A program made the translations under genes and the position numbers. A stretch of 18,528 bases of DNA, from the NCBI GenBank assembly GCA_050329415.1, contig JBHJOS010000052.1, forward strand, positions 1-18,528, written 5' to 3'. This DNA comes from JANNOG01 sp050329415 (lineage in GTDB: Bacteria > Actinomycetota > Actinomycetes > Actinomycetales > JBBAYJ01). Shown piece after piece: positions 1-6,405 of this stretch. Numbering within the stretch: the first letter of the stretch is position 1; every line of letters starts with the position of its first letter. Under the pieces are notes generated by a model that did not search any database, was not told the origin of the DNA, and saw nothing but the letters and a program-made list of their open reading frames with translations.

Positions 1-43
1 GCCCCGTATGATGCTGCGGTCGCGCCGCCCCGGTGGCGTGCCC

Positions 44-120
44 GCCGCCTTAGCTCAGTCGGCCAGAGCGACGCACTCGTAATGCGTAGGTCGTGGGTTC
101 GATTCCCACAGGCGGCTCCA
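44..120 (+). tRNA. tRNA-Thr (anticodon CGT)
   Basis: A complete cloverleaf can be drawn. The acceptor stem pairs 44-50 (GCCGCCT) with 110-116 (AGGCGGC). The anticodon stem pairs 71-75 with 83-87 around the loop CTCGTAA, giving anticodon CGT at 78-80 (threonine, codon ACG). The T arm holds the GGTTCGATTCC consensus. A discriminator T at 117 is followed by an encoded CCA (118-120). The gene is the insertion target of the element to its right: its sequence from the anticodon loop onward recurs at 5197-5241. Confidence 0.96.
76..119 (+). repeat. Left attachment-site repeat (attL), within tRNA-Thr
   Basis: This 44-bp stretch of the tRNA gene, from the anticodon loop to the CC of the CCA end, recurs in the same orientation at 5197-5241. 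Identity is complete over the last 28 bases (92-119 against 5214-5241) and over the first nine (CTCGTAATG). Between them lie one inserted base and one substitution. An integrase reading towards this repeat supports the call. Confidence 0.85.
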
Positions 121-147
121 CCTCTGACCAGCACCGATGCACTCCTC

Positions 148-735
148 TCACGCACCGGGAGTGCCCACCGGGGCGCCGCTGCTAACGCTGGTGCTAACGG
201 GGCCGTCGACGGCGGCGGCGAAGAGCTGGGCTACTTCGCTCGCGTGCTGCTCGATGACATGGGCGTAGACCCGCAACATGATCGCCGGGTCGCGGTGCCC
301 CACCCGGGCCGCCACCACGTGCACCGGCACGCCAGCGCGCAGTAGCAAGGTGGCGTGCAGGTGCCGGAGGTCGTGCAGTCGGATCACGGGCAACGCCGCC
401 TCAGGGTGAGCATCGTTGTGCCGGCGGATGAGCTTCGCCATCAGCGCGCCCACGGTGTCGGGGTACAGCGGGTCCCCGAGTTCCCGTCGGAAGATCCAGT
501 CACCGTCGACCCATGACGTGCCCGCGATGCGCCGCTCGTCTTCCTGCCGGGCACGGTGGCGCCGGACAAGTTCGACCGTGCCTCGATCCAGCGGCACCGT
601 GCGTTCCCGTCCGCCCTTGGTCGTGCCCTCGACGCGGGCGCCGTCTACCACGTCCGCAGAGCCGCGGATCCGCTGGTCGGAATCTGGTAGGGCCTCGCCG
701 TCGACTCGCGTCGTCTTTTGGGGTCTGCTGGGCAC
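148..735 (-). pseudogene. Tyrosine recombinase/integrase, C-terminal remnant
   Basis: The open frame of up to 195 residues matches only the C-terminal half of a phage-type tyrosine integrase. Visible catalytic features are the beta-hairpin lysine in TKGGRERTVPLD (about residue 40), the HDLRH box at 121-125 (His and Arg), GH at 146-147 and the nucleophile Tyr157 in the MLRVYAH context. Family members are about 380-450 residues, with an arm-binding N-terminus, a core-binding domain and a first catalytic Arg. These are absent, and residues 1-35 do not look like integrase. I therefore read this as a deletion product with a junction near 650-735. It ends 28 bp beyond the tRNA CCA and points at the tRNA, as expected for the integrase of a tRNA-targeted element. 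Without the first Arg it should be inactive. Confidence 0.85.
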
Positions 736-920
736 TCTGACGCGGCGGCTGTCAGCTCAGGTTGGGTGGTGCGGTGCCGCGTCGCCTCATGTCGTCTTCT
801 CTGTTACCAGCGTCGACGTGCACCCATGACGGTACGCCCACCCCCCGTCACGTGACCCTCGTGCCCGCTGCCCCGGCGTCGCCCGGGTGTGGAACCCGTG
901 TGGAACCTGGGTCCGGCGGC
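736..920. other. Non-coding gap between integrase remnant and LOG-like gene
   Basis: No coding frame is supportable here. The only structure I see is two direct copies of GTGTGGAACC, at 887-896 and 898-907 (11-bp period). They could be recombinase arm-type sites, a regulatory repeat or chance. Confidence 0.4.
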
Positions 921-1397
921 TCAGGTCTGCCCGGTTGTCAGCGCGGCCCGGACGGCGTCCTCGGCGGTGTCGACGTAGTGGATGCCGGGCACGAGCTGCC
1001 CCTCGGCGTCGGTCACGTGCCACCCGCCGAGCTGCACGACGGGGATGCCACCACGGCGCTTCGCCAAGGCGACCTCGCTGAGCGTGCCCCACGAGCCTCC
1101 GATGGCGATGACCGCGTCAGCGCTCCACACGATGACCGCGTTTCGGGCCTCGCCGAGATTGGTGAAGAGGGTGATCGACAGATCCTGGTTCGCCGCCGCG
1201 GGATCGTCATCCGGACGAATCCCGACGACCGTCCCGCCCGCCTCGCGTGCACCCGCGGACACCGCCGCCATGACACCGATCCCGCCGCCACACACCACCA
1301 CGACGCCGCGCGCTGCCAGCAGCCGCCCCACCCGGTAGGCGTTCTCGGCTTCCTCGTCGGCGCAGTGACGTGGACCGCACACGGCTACCTGTGTCAC
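921..1397 (-). CDS. LOG family protein (TIGR00725-like)
   Basis: A 158-residue Rossmann-like protein of the LOG/lysine-decarboxylase-like superfamily. Visible motifs are AVCGPR at the N-terminus, CGGGIGVM at about 36-43 (nucleotide-binding loop), GEARNAVIV at 82-90, and GGSWGTLSE at 100-108, which replaces the PGGxGTxxE signature of cytokinin-activating LOG enzymes. The GEARN plus GGxxGTLSE combination resembles the TIGR00725 subgroup, whose role is poorly defined, rather than proven cytokinin phosphoribohydrolases. Length is normal for that subgroup. The GTG start at 1395-1397 has a GAGGAG-type ribosome binding site about five bases upstream. It is the last gene of the minus-strand cluster and overlaps the stop of a possible small ORF by GTGA. 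Cytoplasmic; substrate unknown, probably a nucleotide or nucleotide-linked ligand. Confidence 0.88.
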   Translation of the reverse strand: MTQVAVCGPRHCADEEAENAYRVGRLLAARGVVVVCGGGIGVMAAVSAGAREAGGTVVGIRPDDDPAAANQDLSITLFTNLGEARNAVIVWSADAVIAIGGSWGTLSEVALAKRRGGIPVVQLGGWHVTDAEGQLVPGIHYVDTAEDAVRAALTTGQT

Positions 1398-1645
1398 AGA
1401 CTCTCCTCGTGGTCATGATGATGGGTTGATGTACCGGGATTCCCCTCGGCGTCTGATCGGTCACTGCCGGGGAGAGCCATGGGAGCAGGTGCGCGGGCAA
1501 TGTCCGGGCTCTCGGTGAGGTCGACGAGCCTGGCGCGTAGCTCGCTGGTGAGTGAGTCGACTACTTCCCGCTCGGTTGGGGGATGGCCGCGGAGTAGGCG
1601 GCTGAGTCGGTCACCAGACGTGAGAAGAGGATGCTGTCTCGCCAT
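1394..1645 (-). CDS. Possible small protein between GNAT and LOG-like genes
   Basis: An 83-residue frame on the same strand as its neighbours. Its stop overlaps the LOG-like start as GTGA, the pattern of translational coupling. The middle part (EREVVDSLTSELRARLVDLTESPDIA) looks like an amphipathic helix, and its codons favour G/C in third position downstream of the GNAT stop. Against it: the first 28 codons or so lie inside the GNAT gene in another frame, the GGAG before the ATG at 1643-1645 is only one base away, and the C-terminus (THHHDHEESL) is unstructured. A later ATG in the frame would leave only about 30 residues. I do not recognise a family. Real gene or chance frame are both possible. 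Confidence 0.35.
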   Translation of the reverse strand: MARQHPLLTSGDRLSRLLRGHPPTEREVVDSLTSELRARLVDLTESPDIARAPAPMALPGSDRSDAEGNPGTSTHHHDHEESL

Positions 1646-2139
1646 GCTCCGTTGGTAAAGACATGATCTCGGAGTCGACCCTCGCGCCGGAATTCGTTGC
1701 GCTCCAGCACGCGATGTGACGCCAGGTTCTCCGGGCCGGCGGCCGCAGTGATCCGATGAAGGCCGAGCTCGTCGAAGCCGAACCGGACGAAGGTCTCGAC
1801 CACGGTCGAGGCGACTCCCCTACCGTGCTGGTCGTAACGGACCGCGAACCCGAGCTTCGCGGCTCGGACCCCGGCCAGCGCGAGTCGAGCCAAGCCGATC
1901 AGGTCTGAGTCGTCTTCCGGGGAGGAGACTCCGACGTAGAACTCAGTGCGAGGCTGGGTCCCCGCGGCCACCCGAGCACCCAAGATCATTCGTTCTGTCT
2001 GCTCGCGATTCCGAGTGTCGAACGACAGCCAGCGAGCGACTCGCTCGTCGCCGACGATGCTGAGCAATCCGTCCACGTCAGTCGGGTGGAAGTCCCGCAG
2101 TGTCGCTCGCGGTGTCTCCAGCCGAAAGGAATGATTCAT
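1561..2139 (-). CDS. GNAT family N-acetyltransferase (RimJ/RimL type)
   Basis: A 192-residue acetyl-CoA-dependent N-acetyltransferase of the RimJ/RimL-like GNAT subgroup. The N-terminus has the usual RLETPRATLRDFHPTD opening. Motif A, which binds the acetyl-CoA pyrophosphate, is the QHGRGVA segment at 104-110 after the strand LGFAVRYD. It is followed by the DELGLHRITAAAGPEN strand and ENLASHRVLERNEF (about 137-150), whose Asn and following helix are diagnostic. Length is typical. The ATG at 2137-2139 lies two bases after the stop of the upstream regulator gene, so the two are probably co-transcribed and coupled; I see no strong separate ribosome binding site. The substrate (protein N-terminus, antibiotic, polyamine or small amine) cannot be read from sequence. 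No signal peptide; cytoplasmic. Confidence 0.92.
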   Translation of the reverse strand: MNHSFRLETPRATLRDFHPTDVDGLLSIVGDERVARWLSFDTRNREQTERMILGARVAAGTQPRTEFYVGVSSPEDDSDLIGLARLALAGVRAAKLGFAVRYDQHGRGVASTVVETFVRFGFDELGLHRITAAAGPENLASHRVLERNEFRREGRLRDHVFTNGAWRDSILFSRLVTDSAAYSAAIPQPSGK

Positions 2140-2141
2140 AT

Positions 2142-3452
2142 TCAGGCTGAGACGGTTTCGGCCGTGAGCCGCATGAAGTCCTCGATGTCGGTGCGCAGTT
2201 GCTGGACGCTCGGTGAATCCGGGACGGTCCTGAGTTCGCCGTAGACCCGGGCGACGCTTCGAGTGACGCCCTCGATCCTGCGTTCAACTGGTAGTTCGAG
2301 GACGGGAGCGAGCTGTTCGGCTGCTGCGTGGACGTCATGACTGCGAACATGGACGAGTGCCAGGGTCGCGGAGCTGCCAGCCGCGTCCCCGAAGGCCCAG
2401 TCGGTTGCCTCTTCATCGCGGTAGGCACTCACCGCAGCTTCTGCGCGGGCGCTTGCGTCGCCTACTTGTTCCGGGAGTGCGGCCAGTGCGTCCGCGGTGT
2501 AGTAGGTCTGACGTGTGGGTGAGAATATGCAGAGGCCGCCGATGCTGTCGATCTCGTTCTCCGTCACGCCGAGGCGCGCCTCGTCCGCCTTTCTGATCGC
2601 GGCGCGCGTCGCGGACGCGTCTCCGAGCGCGGCGGCGGCCCGCGCCTCGTTGGCGGCTAGCCAGACCGATGCGGTGCTCCTAGCCTCCAGCGCCTGTCCA
2701 CGTGCCGCATAGTCGCGTGCCTCGACGTATCGACCCTCCCAATAGGCCATGACGGACTGCAGTCCTCGAATCCACGCCCTGAGCTGGGGATGGTCAGCGT
2801 TGTCGGCGCTCACGTAGGCCGCCCGAATCTGAACCTGTGACGATCGACGCTGCCCGAGATCGAGAGCGACTTTCGCAAGTATCCCTCCCGTGAGGGCCGA
2901 CAGAATCAGAATCTGCTTGGTTGTGGTGACCGATCCTGGCCTGTCCAGGAGGTCGTAGCAGGTCTTCTGCATCTCGACGAGCCGCGACGCGTAAGCACGG
3001 GCAGGAAGACGCTGATAGTCCGTGGCGAGATTTGTGGTCTCGGTCCACAGGTGATCCATGCTCTCTCCGTTCGCTACATTGTTCAGGGCCTGCATCAGGA
3101 ACCGTTGGGCACGGTGGTCAGCGCTCAGGATGAGCTCACTCGTCTCGGAATCCCCGACAACCTCCGCCAGAACGGCGGGCAGGTCTCCGGGGGATTCCTC
3201 CGTTTCTGGCCGTTCGTCACCGGCGGTGAGCATGGCACTGAAGAGCCCCTGAGCCTCGGGTGAAGCCTGGGACAGGGCGGTGTCGAGCATCGCCTGATAC
3301 TCCGGAATCGGAGTGCGCCCGACGCCCAGCTCCTCCCATTTCGAGACAGTCCGAGGACTGATCCCGAGCCGGGCTCCGAACCCACGCACGCTCATCCGCA
3401 GGGCCTTGCGCAGCAGGCGTGCCTCGCGGCCCGTCCACTCGGTCACCGGCAC
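2142..3452 (-). CDS. XRE family regulator with helical TPR-like C-terminal region
   Basis: A 436-residue regulator. An N-terminal helix-turn-helix (about residues 9-58, core GFGARLGISPRTVSKWEELG) is followed by a long alpha-helical region (about 105-430) rich in Ala and Leu, with TPR-like helix pairs such as YWEGRYVEARDYAARGQALE. This layout is common in actinomycete XRE proteins of about 400 residues, where the helical part is thought to bind a ligand or partner. The GTG at 3450-3452 has GGAGG five bases upstream. It heads the minus-strand cluster XRE, GNAT, possible small ORF and LOG-like, and probably regulates it from the 3453-3772 gap. Its codons are less GC-rich than those right of 8 kb. 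No membrane segment. The ligand is unknown. Confidence 0.92.
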   Translation of the reverse strand: MPVTEWTGREARLLRKALRMSVRGFGARLGISPRTVSKWEELGVGRTPIPEYQAMLDTALSQASPEAQGLFSAMLTAGDERPETEESPGDLPAVLAEVVGDSETSELILSADHRAQRFLMQALNNVANGESMDHLWTETTNLATDYQRLPARAYASRLVEMQKTCYDLLDRPGSVTTTKQILILSALTGGILAKVALDLGQRRSSQVQIRAAYVSADNADHPQLRAWIRGLQSVMAYWEGRYVEARDYAARGQALEARSTASVWLAANEARAAAALGDASATRAAIRKADEARLGVTENEIDSIGGLCIFSPTRQTYYTADALAALPEQVGDASARAEAAVSAYRDEEATDWAFGDAAGSSATLALVHVRSHDVHAAAEQLAPVLELPVERRIEGVTRSVARVYGELRTVPDSPSVQQLRTDIEDFMRLTAETVSA

Positions 3453-3772
3453 GTCAGCCTCCGCTCATTCGCGGTCCTGTGGTCGTCCGTCAAATGTCTT
3501 CGACGCAACGCTGATGCAGGTGATTCTACAGCAGGGAGATTCTGCTCCTCGAAGTTGTGGCATGCAGGCACGACAGCACTGGTTCGGCATACGTTCGACG
3601 CTCATTCCACCTCGGGCCGTCTCGTCATTCGTCGCGAGACGCATACGGTCCGCCAGATAGTTCACCGGATGATCGAGGGATGGATGGCGGACGTGACACA
3701 TCAGCGGGTAGCCCCAGATGCACCAGACGCCCCCCGGGCGAAGAAGCCGATACGTGAAGGAGGAGCGCGCGC
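3453..3772. promoter_or_regulatory. Divergent intergenic region with two conflicting small frames
   Basis: This 320-bp gap separates the minus-strand XRE gene from the plus-strand pair and must hold promoters for both. On the minus strand TAGAAT (complement of 3523-3528) could be a -10 for the XRE gene; this is weak. Two overlapping frames compete. The plus frame 3555-3776 (73 codons) ends in a GTGA overlap with the next gene but has only about 63 % G/C in third positions. The minus frame 3465-3785 (106 codons, containing GGVWCIWGYPLMCHVRHP) has better third-position G/C in its first half but a disordered tail. At most one is a gene; I cannot decide which. Confidence 0.4.
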
Positions 3773-4057
3773 GTGAGCGCGTCATGGGGTGGCGACCTCG
3801 ACAGCCGGTCGACGGCCACTCTCATCGGTGGCGGCCGTCGTCGCATCGCGACGCAAGGGAGCCTGGCGATGACGTTCGCCGGCCTCGCCCGTCTCGCGGC
3901 CGACCTTGCCGATCAAGCGGGGTTGTTGGACGTCATGGTGGCCGAGGTCGGTGACACTCCTGCGGATGAGGCACAGGCGGCGACGTCTCGGGCCGCCACC
4001 GAGTTGCGTTCCGCGGCCAGGGCGTTGACCGCGGTCGCTGAGCAGGTGCACCCGTGA
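3773..4057 (+). CDS. Small helical protein of unknown function, coupled to BTAD gene
   Basis: A 94-residue protein. The GTG start at 3773-3775 follows a strong GAAGGAGGA ribosome binding site about eight bases upstream, and the stop overlaps the next start as GTGA, so the two genes are translationally coupled. Residues about 30-92 form Ala/Leu-rich helices (for example MTFAGLARLAADLADQAG and ATELRSAARALTAVAEQV) that could make a short helical hairpin or coiled coil. There is no transmembrane segment, signal peptide or cysteine cluster. I do not recognise a family. Its position beside a BTAD-type protein in an integrative element suggests an accessory protein of the element, but that is only context. 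Confidence 0.65.
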   Translation: MSASWGGDLDSRSTATLIGGGRRRIATQGSLAMTFAGLARLAADLADQAGLLDVMVAEVGDTPADEAQAATSRAATELRSAARALTAVAEQVHP

Positions 4058-5091
4058 ACCAGCCGACCGCGGTGAGTGTTCCGCGGGTGGAGGTGTTGGG
4101 CCGGGTCCGGGTCGTGGGTGCCCGGGGGACGGTGCCAGCGGCGGGGCGGACGCGAGTCTGTGAGTTCGCGGCGTTCCTGGCCCTGTACCGCGACCTCGGC
4201 CCGGACCTGCTCTCCAGCTCGATGCGCCGGGATGCCCTGCCGGTACGTGGAGACGGCGTGGACCTGCACACCGTCGACCTGGCCCTGTTCGACAGCACCC
4301 CTGGCACCCGAGGCACCAGCGTGGGCATCAGCCGGGTACGGATCGCCCGCCTCGCCGGGGCACTACGAGCCTGGTTGGGCTGGCACCCCACGACCAAGGA
4401 TCTCTACCTGCCCCCGTACACCGAGGACTGTGGGTTCCGGCTGCACCCGGCCATCACCACGGACTGGGCGCACTGGGGGCGTCTGCTGCCCAACGGCCCA
4501 GCCGCTGCGGGGACCGCCGACCTGGAGGCGGCGTGGTCACTGGTCCGGGGGTCCCTGATGCAGGCCGGAGGGCGGGAGTACACGTCATATAACTGGGCCG
4601 ACGACCTGCTGATGGGCATGCAGGACGAGGTCGACACCGCCGCCGTGGAACTGTCCCGCCGACGCCGACGAGCGGGCAACCTCGTCGCCGCGGCTCGCGC
4701 CGCCGGACACGGCATACGCGTGAACTACTGCGCCGAGGACCCCTGGCGGCAGCTCATCCTCACTGTGCAGGACGCCCTCAGCGTCCTTCACACCACCCCG
4801 GGCAGCCTCCACCACGTCGTCGACACGAGGGACGACAACGAGGACGACACGAGCGAGGCGAGCGGGGCGACCCGGGGTGAGACGTCACCGGCCTCGCCGC
4901 CGGGGTACGCGGCGCAGGACTGGGCCGAGCATCAGGCCGACGCGGACTACGACCGGCAGTTGGAGAGCCGCCGACGGACCCACGGCCCCCTCGACGCCGT
5001 CGTGTGGGCCATGTTGGAGACCCAATCCGAGATCGGCTTCCACTCCCGACCCCAGGGGATCGATGATCGAGAGGGGGCGGTGCGGGAATGA
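4054..5091 (+). CDS. BTAD-domain protein, stand-alone C-terminal-type (integrative-element family)
   Basis: A 345-residue protein. An N-terminal winged-helix-like part (about 10-130: VEVLGRVRVVGA, RVCEFAAFLALYRDLG, VGISRVRIARLAGALRAWLG) is followed by a BTAD-like helical domain (about 135-245: TDWAHWGRLL, DLEAAWSLVRGSL, YNWADDLLMGMQDEVDTAAVEL, EDPWRQLILTVQDAL). This order matches the C-terminal half of large LysM-BTAD proteins encoded on actinomycete conjugative and integrative elements, which usually also have membrane helices and a LysM domain; neither is present here. The last 80 residues are acidic and low in complexity. GTG start coupled to the upstream small gene. It could be a SARP-like regulator of element genes or a trimmed relic of the longer protein. 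It is the last gene before the right repeat. Confidence 0.72.
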   Translation: MNQPTAVSVPRVEVLGRVRVVGARGTVPAAGRTRVCEFAAFLALYRDLGPDLLSSSMRRDALPVRGDGVDLHTVDLALFDSTPGTRGTSVGISRVRIARLAGALRAWLGWHPTTKDLYLPPYTEDCGFRLHPAITTDWAHWGRLLPNGPAAAGTADLEAAWSLVRGSLMQAGGREYTSYNWADDLLMGMQDEVDTAAVELSRRRRRAGNLVAAARAAGHGIRVNYCAEDPWRQLILTVQDALSVLHTTPGSLHHVVDTRDDNEDDTSEASGATRGETSPASPPGYAAQDWAEHQADADYDRQLESRRRTHGPLDAVVWAMLETQSEIGFHSRPQGIDDREGAVRE

Positions 5092-5196
5092 CGTGTGGCA
5101 TGGCCCACCGCATTCGTGCAGGTCAGCGAGTACGCTGAGCGCGTCAGGGTGTGCGATCGGTGCTGGTGGGAGCGCTGTGGGGATGTGACCGGCGGC

Positions 5197-5241
5197 CTCG
5201 TAATGTCGTAGGGCGTGGGTTCGATTCCCACAGGCGGCTCC
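5197..5241 (+). repeat. Right attachment-site repeat (attR), partial tRNA-Thr copy
   Basis: A 45-bp direct repeat of the tRNA-Thr 3' half. It starts at CTCGTAATG (anticodon loop), has an extra T and one T-to-G change in the variable region, and then copies 28 bases of the T arm, acceptor strand and CC exactly. No 5' tRNA half precedes it, so it is not a functional tRNA. It marks the right end of the integrated element. Confidence 0.85.
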
Positions 5242-5813
5242 GACGTCACCACAGTTGGAGGGACGGGTGAGTCTGGACTGCCTGGCTGGTCGTCGTGTCC
5301 GGCGCACCTGGTCGATAGCCTCTCCCCCGTGGCTGGTGACGCGGGGAGGTTCGTGGTGCGTGACATCCCCGCTCGGTCGTGGAACTCCTCCACGAGGGGC
5401 GACGCCGCGGCGCGTACACCGGCACGGGTTGGCTCCACGCCGGTCTCGCGGAACTCCTCACCGCCCACGGCGTGCCGGGCGAAGGCTGCCCCGGTCGCGT
5501 CGGTCGAGCAGCTGGCGCAGCTTGTCGGGGACGACGGGCCAGCCATCGCGTCCCTGACGCGGCACCTGCCCGAGGACGGGCGGAAGGGTGGACACCTCAA
5601 TCCTCGTCGTGGGCGCCGAGTGGGCCGGTGCCCGCGTGACGACGGTGCACTTCAGGGACCCGTCACGGTGGGGGGCGGAGAACGACCGGGTCCCGGCAAG
5701 CCGCTTCGCCGCGATTCGGTTTCGACAGCCGCAAGGTCGACGGAGCAGCCGCCGGCCCCGACAAAGTACGTCACCCATCCCAGCTGGAGCGGACGGACTC
5801 CTCGGCCCCAGGG
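5242..5813. other. Gap right of attR without a supportable gene
   Basis: About 570 bp between the right attachment repeat and the palindrome. Several frames are open because of GC richness, but none keeps a protein-like pattern for long. Short protein-like stretches exist in different frames (plus 5379 onward, LLHEGRRRGAYTGTGWLHAG; plus 5588 onward, ILVVGAEWAGARVTTVHFRD; minus near 5500-5600, LPPVLGQVPRQGRDGWPVVP). Their scatter over frames would fit decayed genes, but I cannot assign a family. Confidence 0.5.
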
Positions 5814-5847
5814 CCGCCTAGAGTATCCGATCGGATACTCTAGGCGG
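5814..5847. promoter_or_regulatory. Perfect 34-bp palindrome, probable operator of the HTH/nucleotidyltransferase pair
   Basis: The left arm CCGCCTAGAGTATCCGA (5814-5830) is the exact reverse complement of 5831-5847, with no spacer. The palindrome abuts the GTG start at 5848. Its right arm contains GATACT (5834-5839), well placed for a -10 hexamer of a leaderless transcript starting at the GTG; I see no good -35. An XRE dimer encoded by the next gene binding here would block its own promoter, the usual autoregulation of toxin-antitoxin operons. Confidence 0.75.
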
Positions 5848-6405
5848 GTGGAGCGGTGGAGCAGCCTCCTGCGTGAGGCGCGCGAACGTGCTGGGGCGAG
5901 CCAGCAGGATCTGGCCCAGCGGGCGGGAACGTCGCGGCCGACGCTGTCGGCCTACGAGTGTGGTCGCAAGACACCGTCCGTCTGCACTTTCGAGCGGCTG
6001 CTGTCGGCGGCCGGGTACCAGCTGGCGGCGGTGCCGGCCGTGGTGTGGGTCGAGGTCGACATGGGCCGCGGCCGTGAGTGTTGGGTGCCGGACCGGCTCT
6101 GGCGCCTGCCGGTCGCCGATGCTCTGGACGATGTCGTCCTGCCGGTGGAGCTGAACTGGTCCGACCGACACCGGGTCTACCGGCTGCGCGACCGCCGCCA
6201 GCGGGCCCGGCTCTATGAGGTGGTGCTGCGCGAAGGCTCGCCCGCCGACATCGCTCGATACGTCGACGGTGCCCTGCTCATCGACGCCTGGGACGACCTC
6301 GTGCTGCCCCGGGCGCTGCGTGTTGCGTGGTGGCACCTCGTCCAGGCGGAACTGCCCGGCGCTGCGTTCGCTGTCTCGGCTCGGGCACCGGTCATCGCGT
6401 CATGA
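5848..6405 (+). CDS. XRE-type HTH protein, probable antitoxin/repressor of the AbiEii-type gene
   Basis: A 185-residue protein. An XRE helix-turn-helix fills residues about 5-55 (LLREARERAGASQQ, DLAQRAGTSRPTLSAYECGR, TFERLLSAAGYQL). The remainder has no named domain that I recognise, but is rich in Trp, Arg and acidic residues and probably carries the toxin-contacting part. The reading frame stays open far upstream. I chose the GTG at 5848 because the HTH pattern begins there, the palindromic operator ends there, and a -10-like hexamer fits a leaderless start. The stop overlaps the next gene's ATG as ATGA, so the pair is coupled. Role inferred: binds the 34-bp palindrome, represses the operon and counters the nucleotidyltransferase. 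It lacks the usual AbiEi antitoxin architecture, so the pairing is of XRE/AbiEii kind. Confidence 0.82.
   Translation: MERWSSLLREARERAGASQQDLAQRAGTSRPTLSAYECGRKTPSVCTFERLLSAAGYQLAAVPAVVWVEVDMGRGRECWVPDRLWRLPVADALDDVVLPVELNWSDRHRVYRLRDRRQRARLYEVVLREGSPADIARYVDGALLIDAWDDLVLPRALRVAWWHLVQAELPGAAFAVSARAPVIAS

Larger units (their letters stand above)
76..5241. mobile_element. tRNA-Thr-integrated element or remnant, about 5.1 kb
   Basis: The boundaries are the direct repeats at 76-119 and 5197-5241, which copy the tRNA-Thr gene from its anticodon loop to its 3' end. A tyrosine integrase fragment next to the left repeat reads towards the tRNA, the usual layout of actinomycete integrative elements. 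Contents are the integrase fragment, a minus-strand XRE/GNAT/small ORF/LOG-like cluster, and a plus-strand pair ending in a BTAD-type protein typical of such elements. No replication initiator, excisionase, FtsK/TraB-like transfer protein or relaxase is visible, so this is probably a deleted, non-mobile remnant carrying cargo. By eye, the stretch around 2.1-3.8 kb is less GC-rich than the genes right of 8 kb, which fits acquired DNA. Confidence 0.8.

Noticed and set aside
5197..5241. A second tRNA-Thr gene
   Set aside because: Only the part from the anticodon loop onward is present; there is no D arm or 5' acceptor strand, so it is an attachment-site copy.
5215..5847. N-terminal extension of the HTH protein back to the attR repeat
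   Set aside because: The frame is open, but the extra 211 residues are low-complexity and not protein-like, and would be translated through the tRNA repeat and the palindrome. The HTH fold begins at the GTG at 5848.
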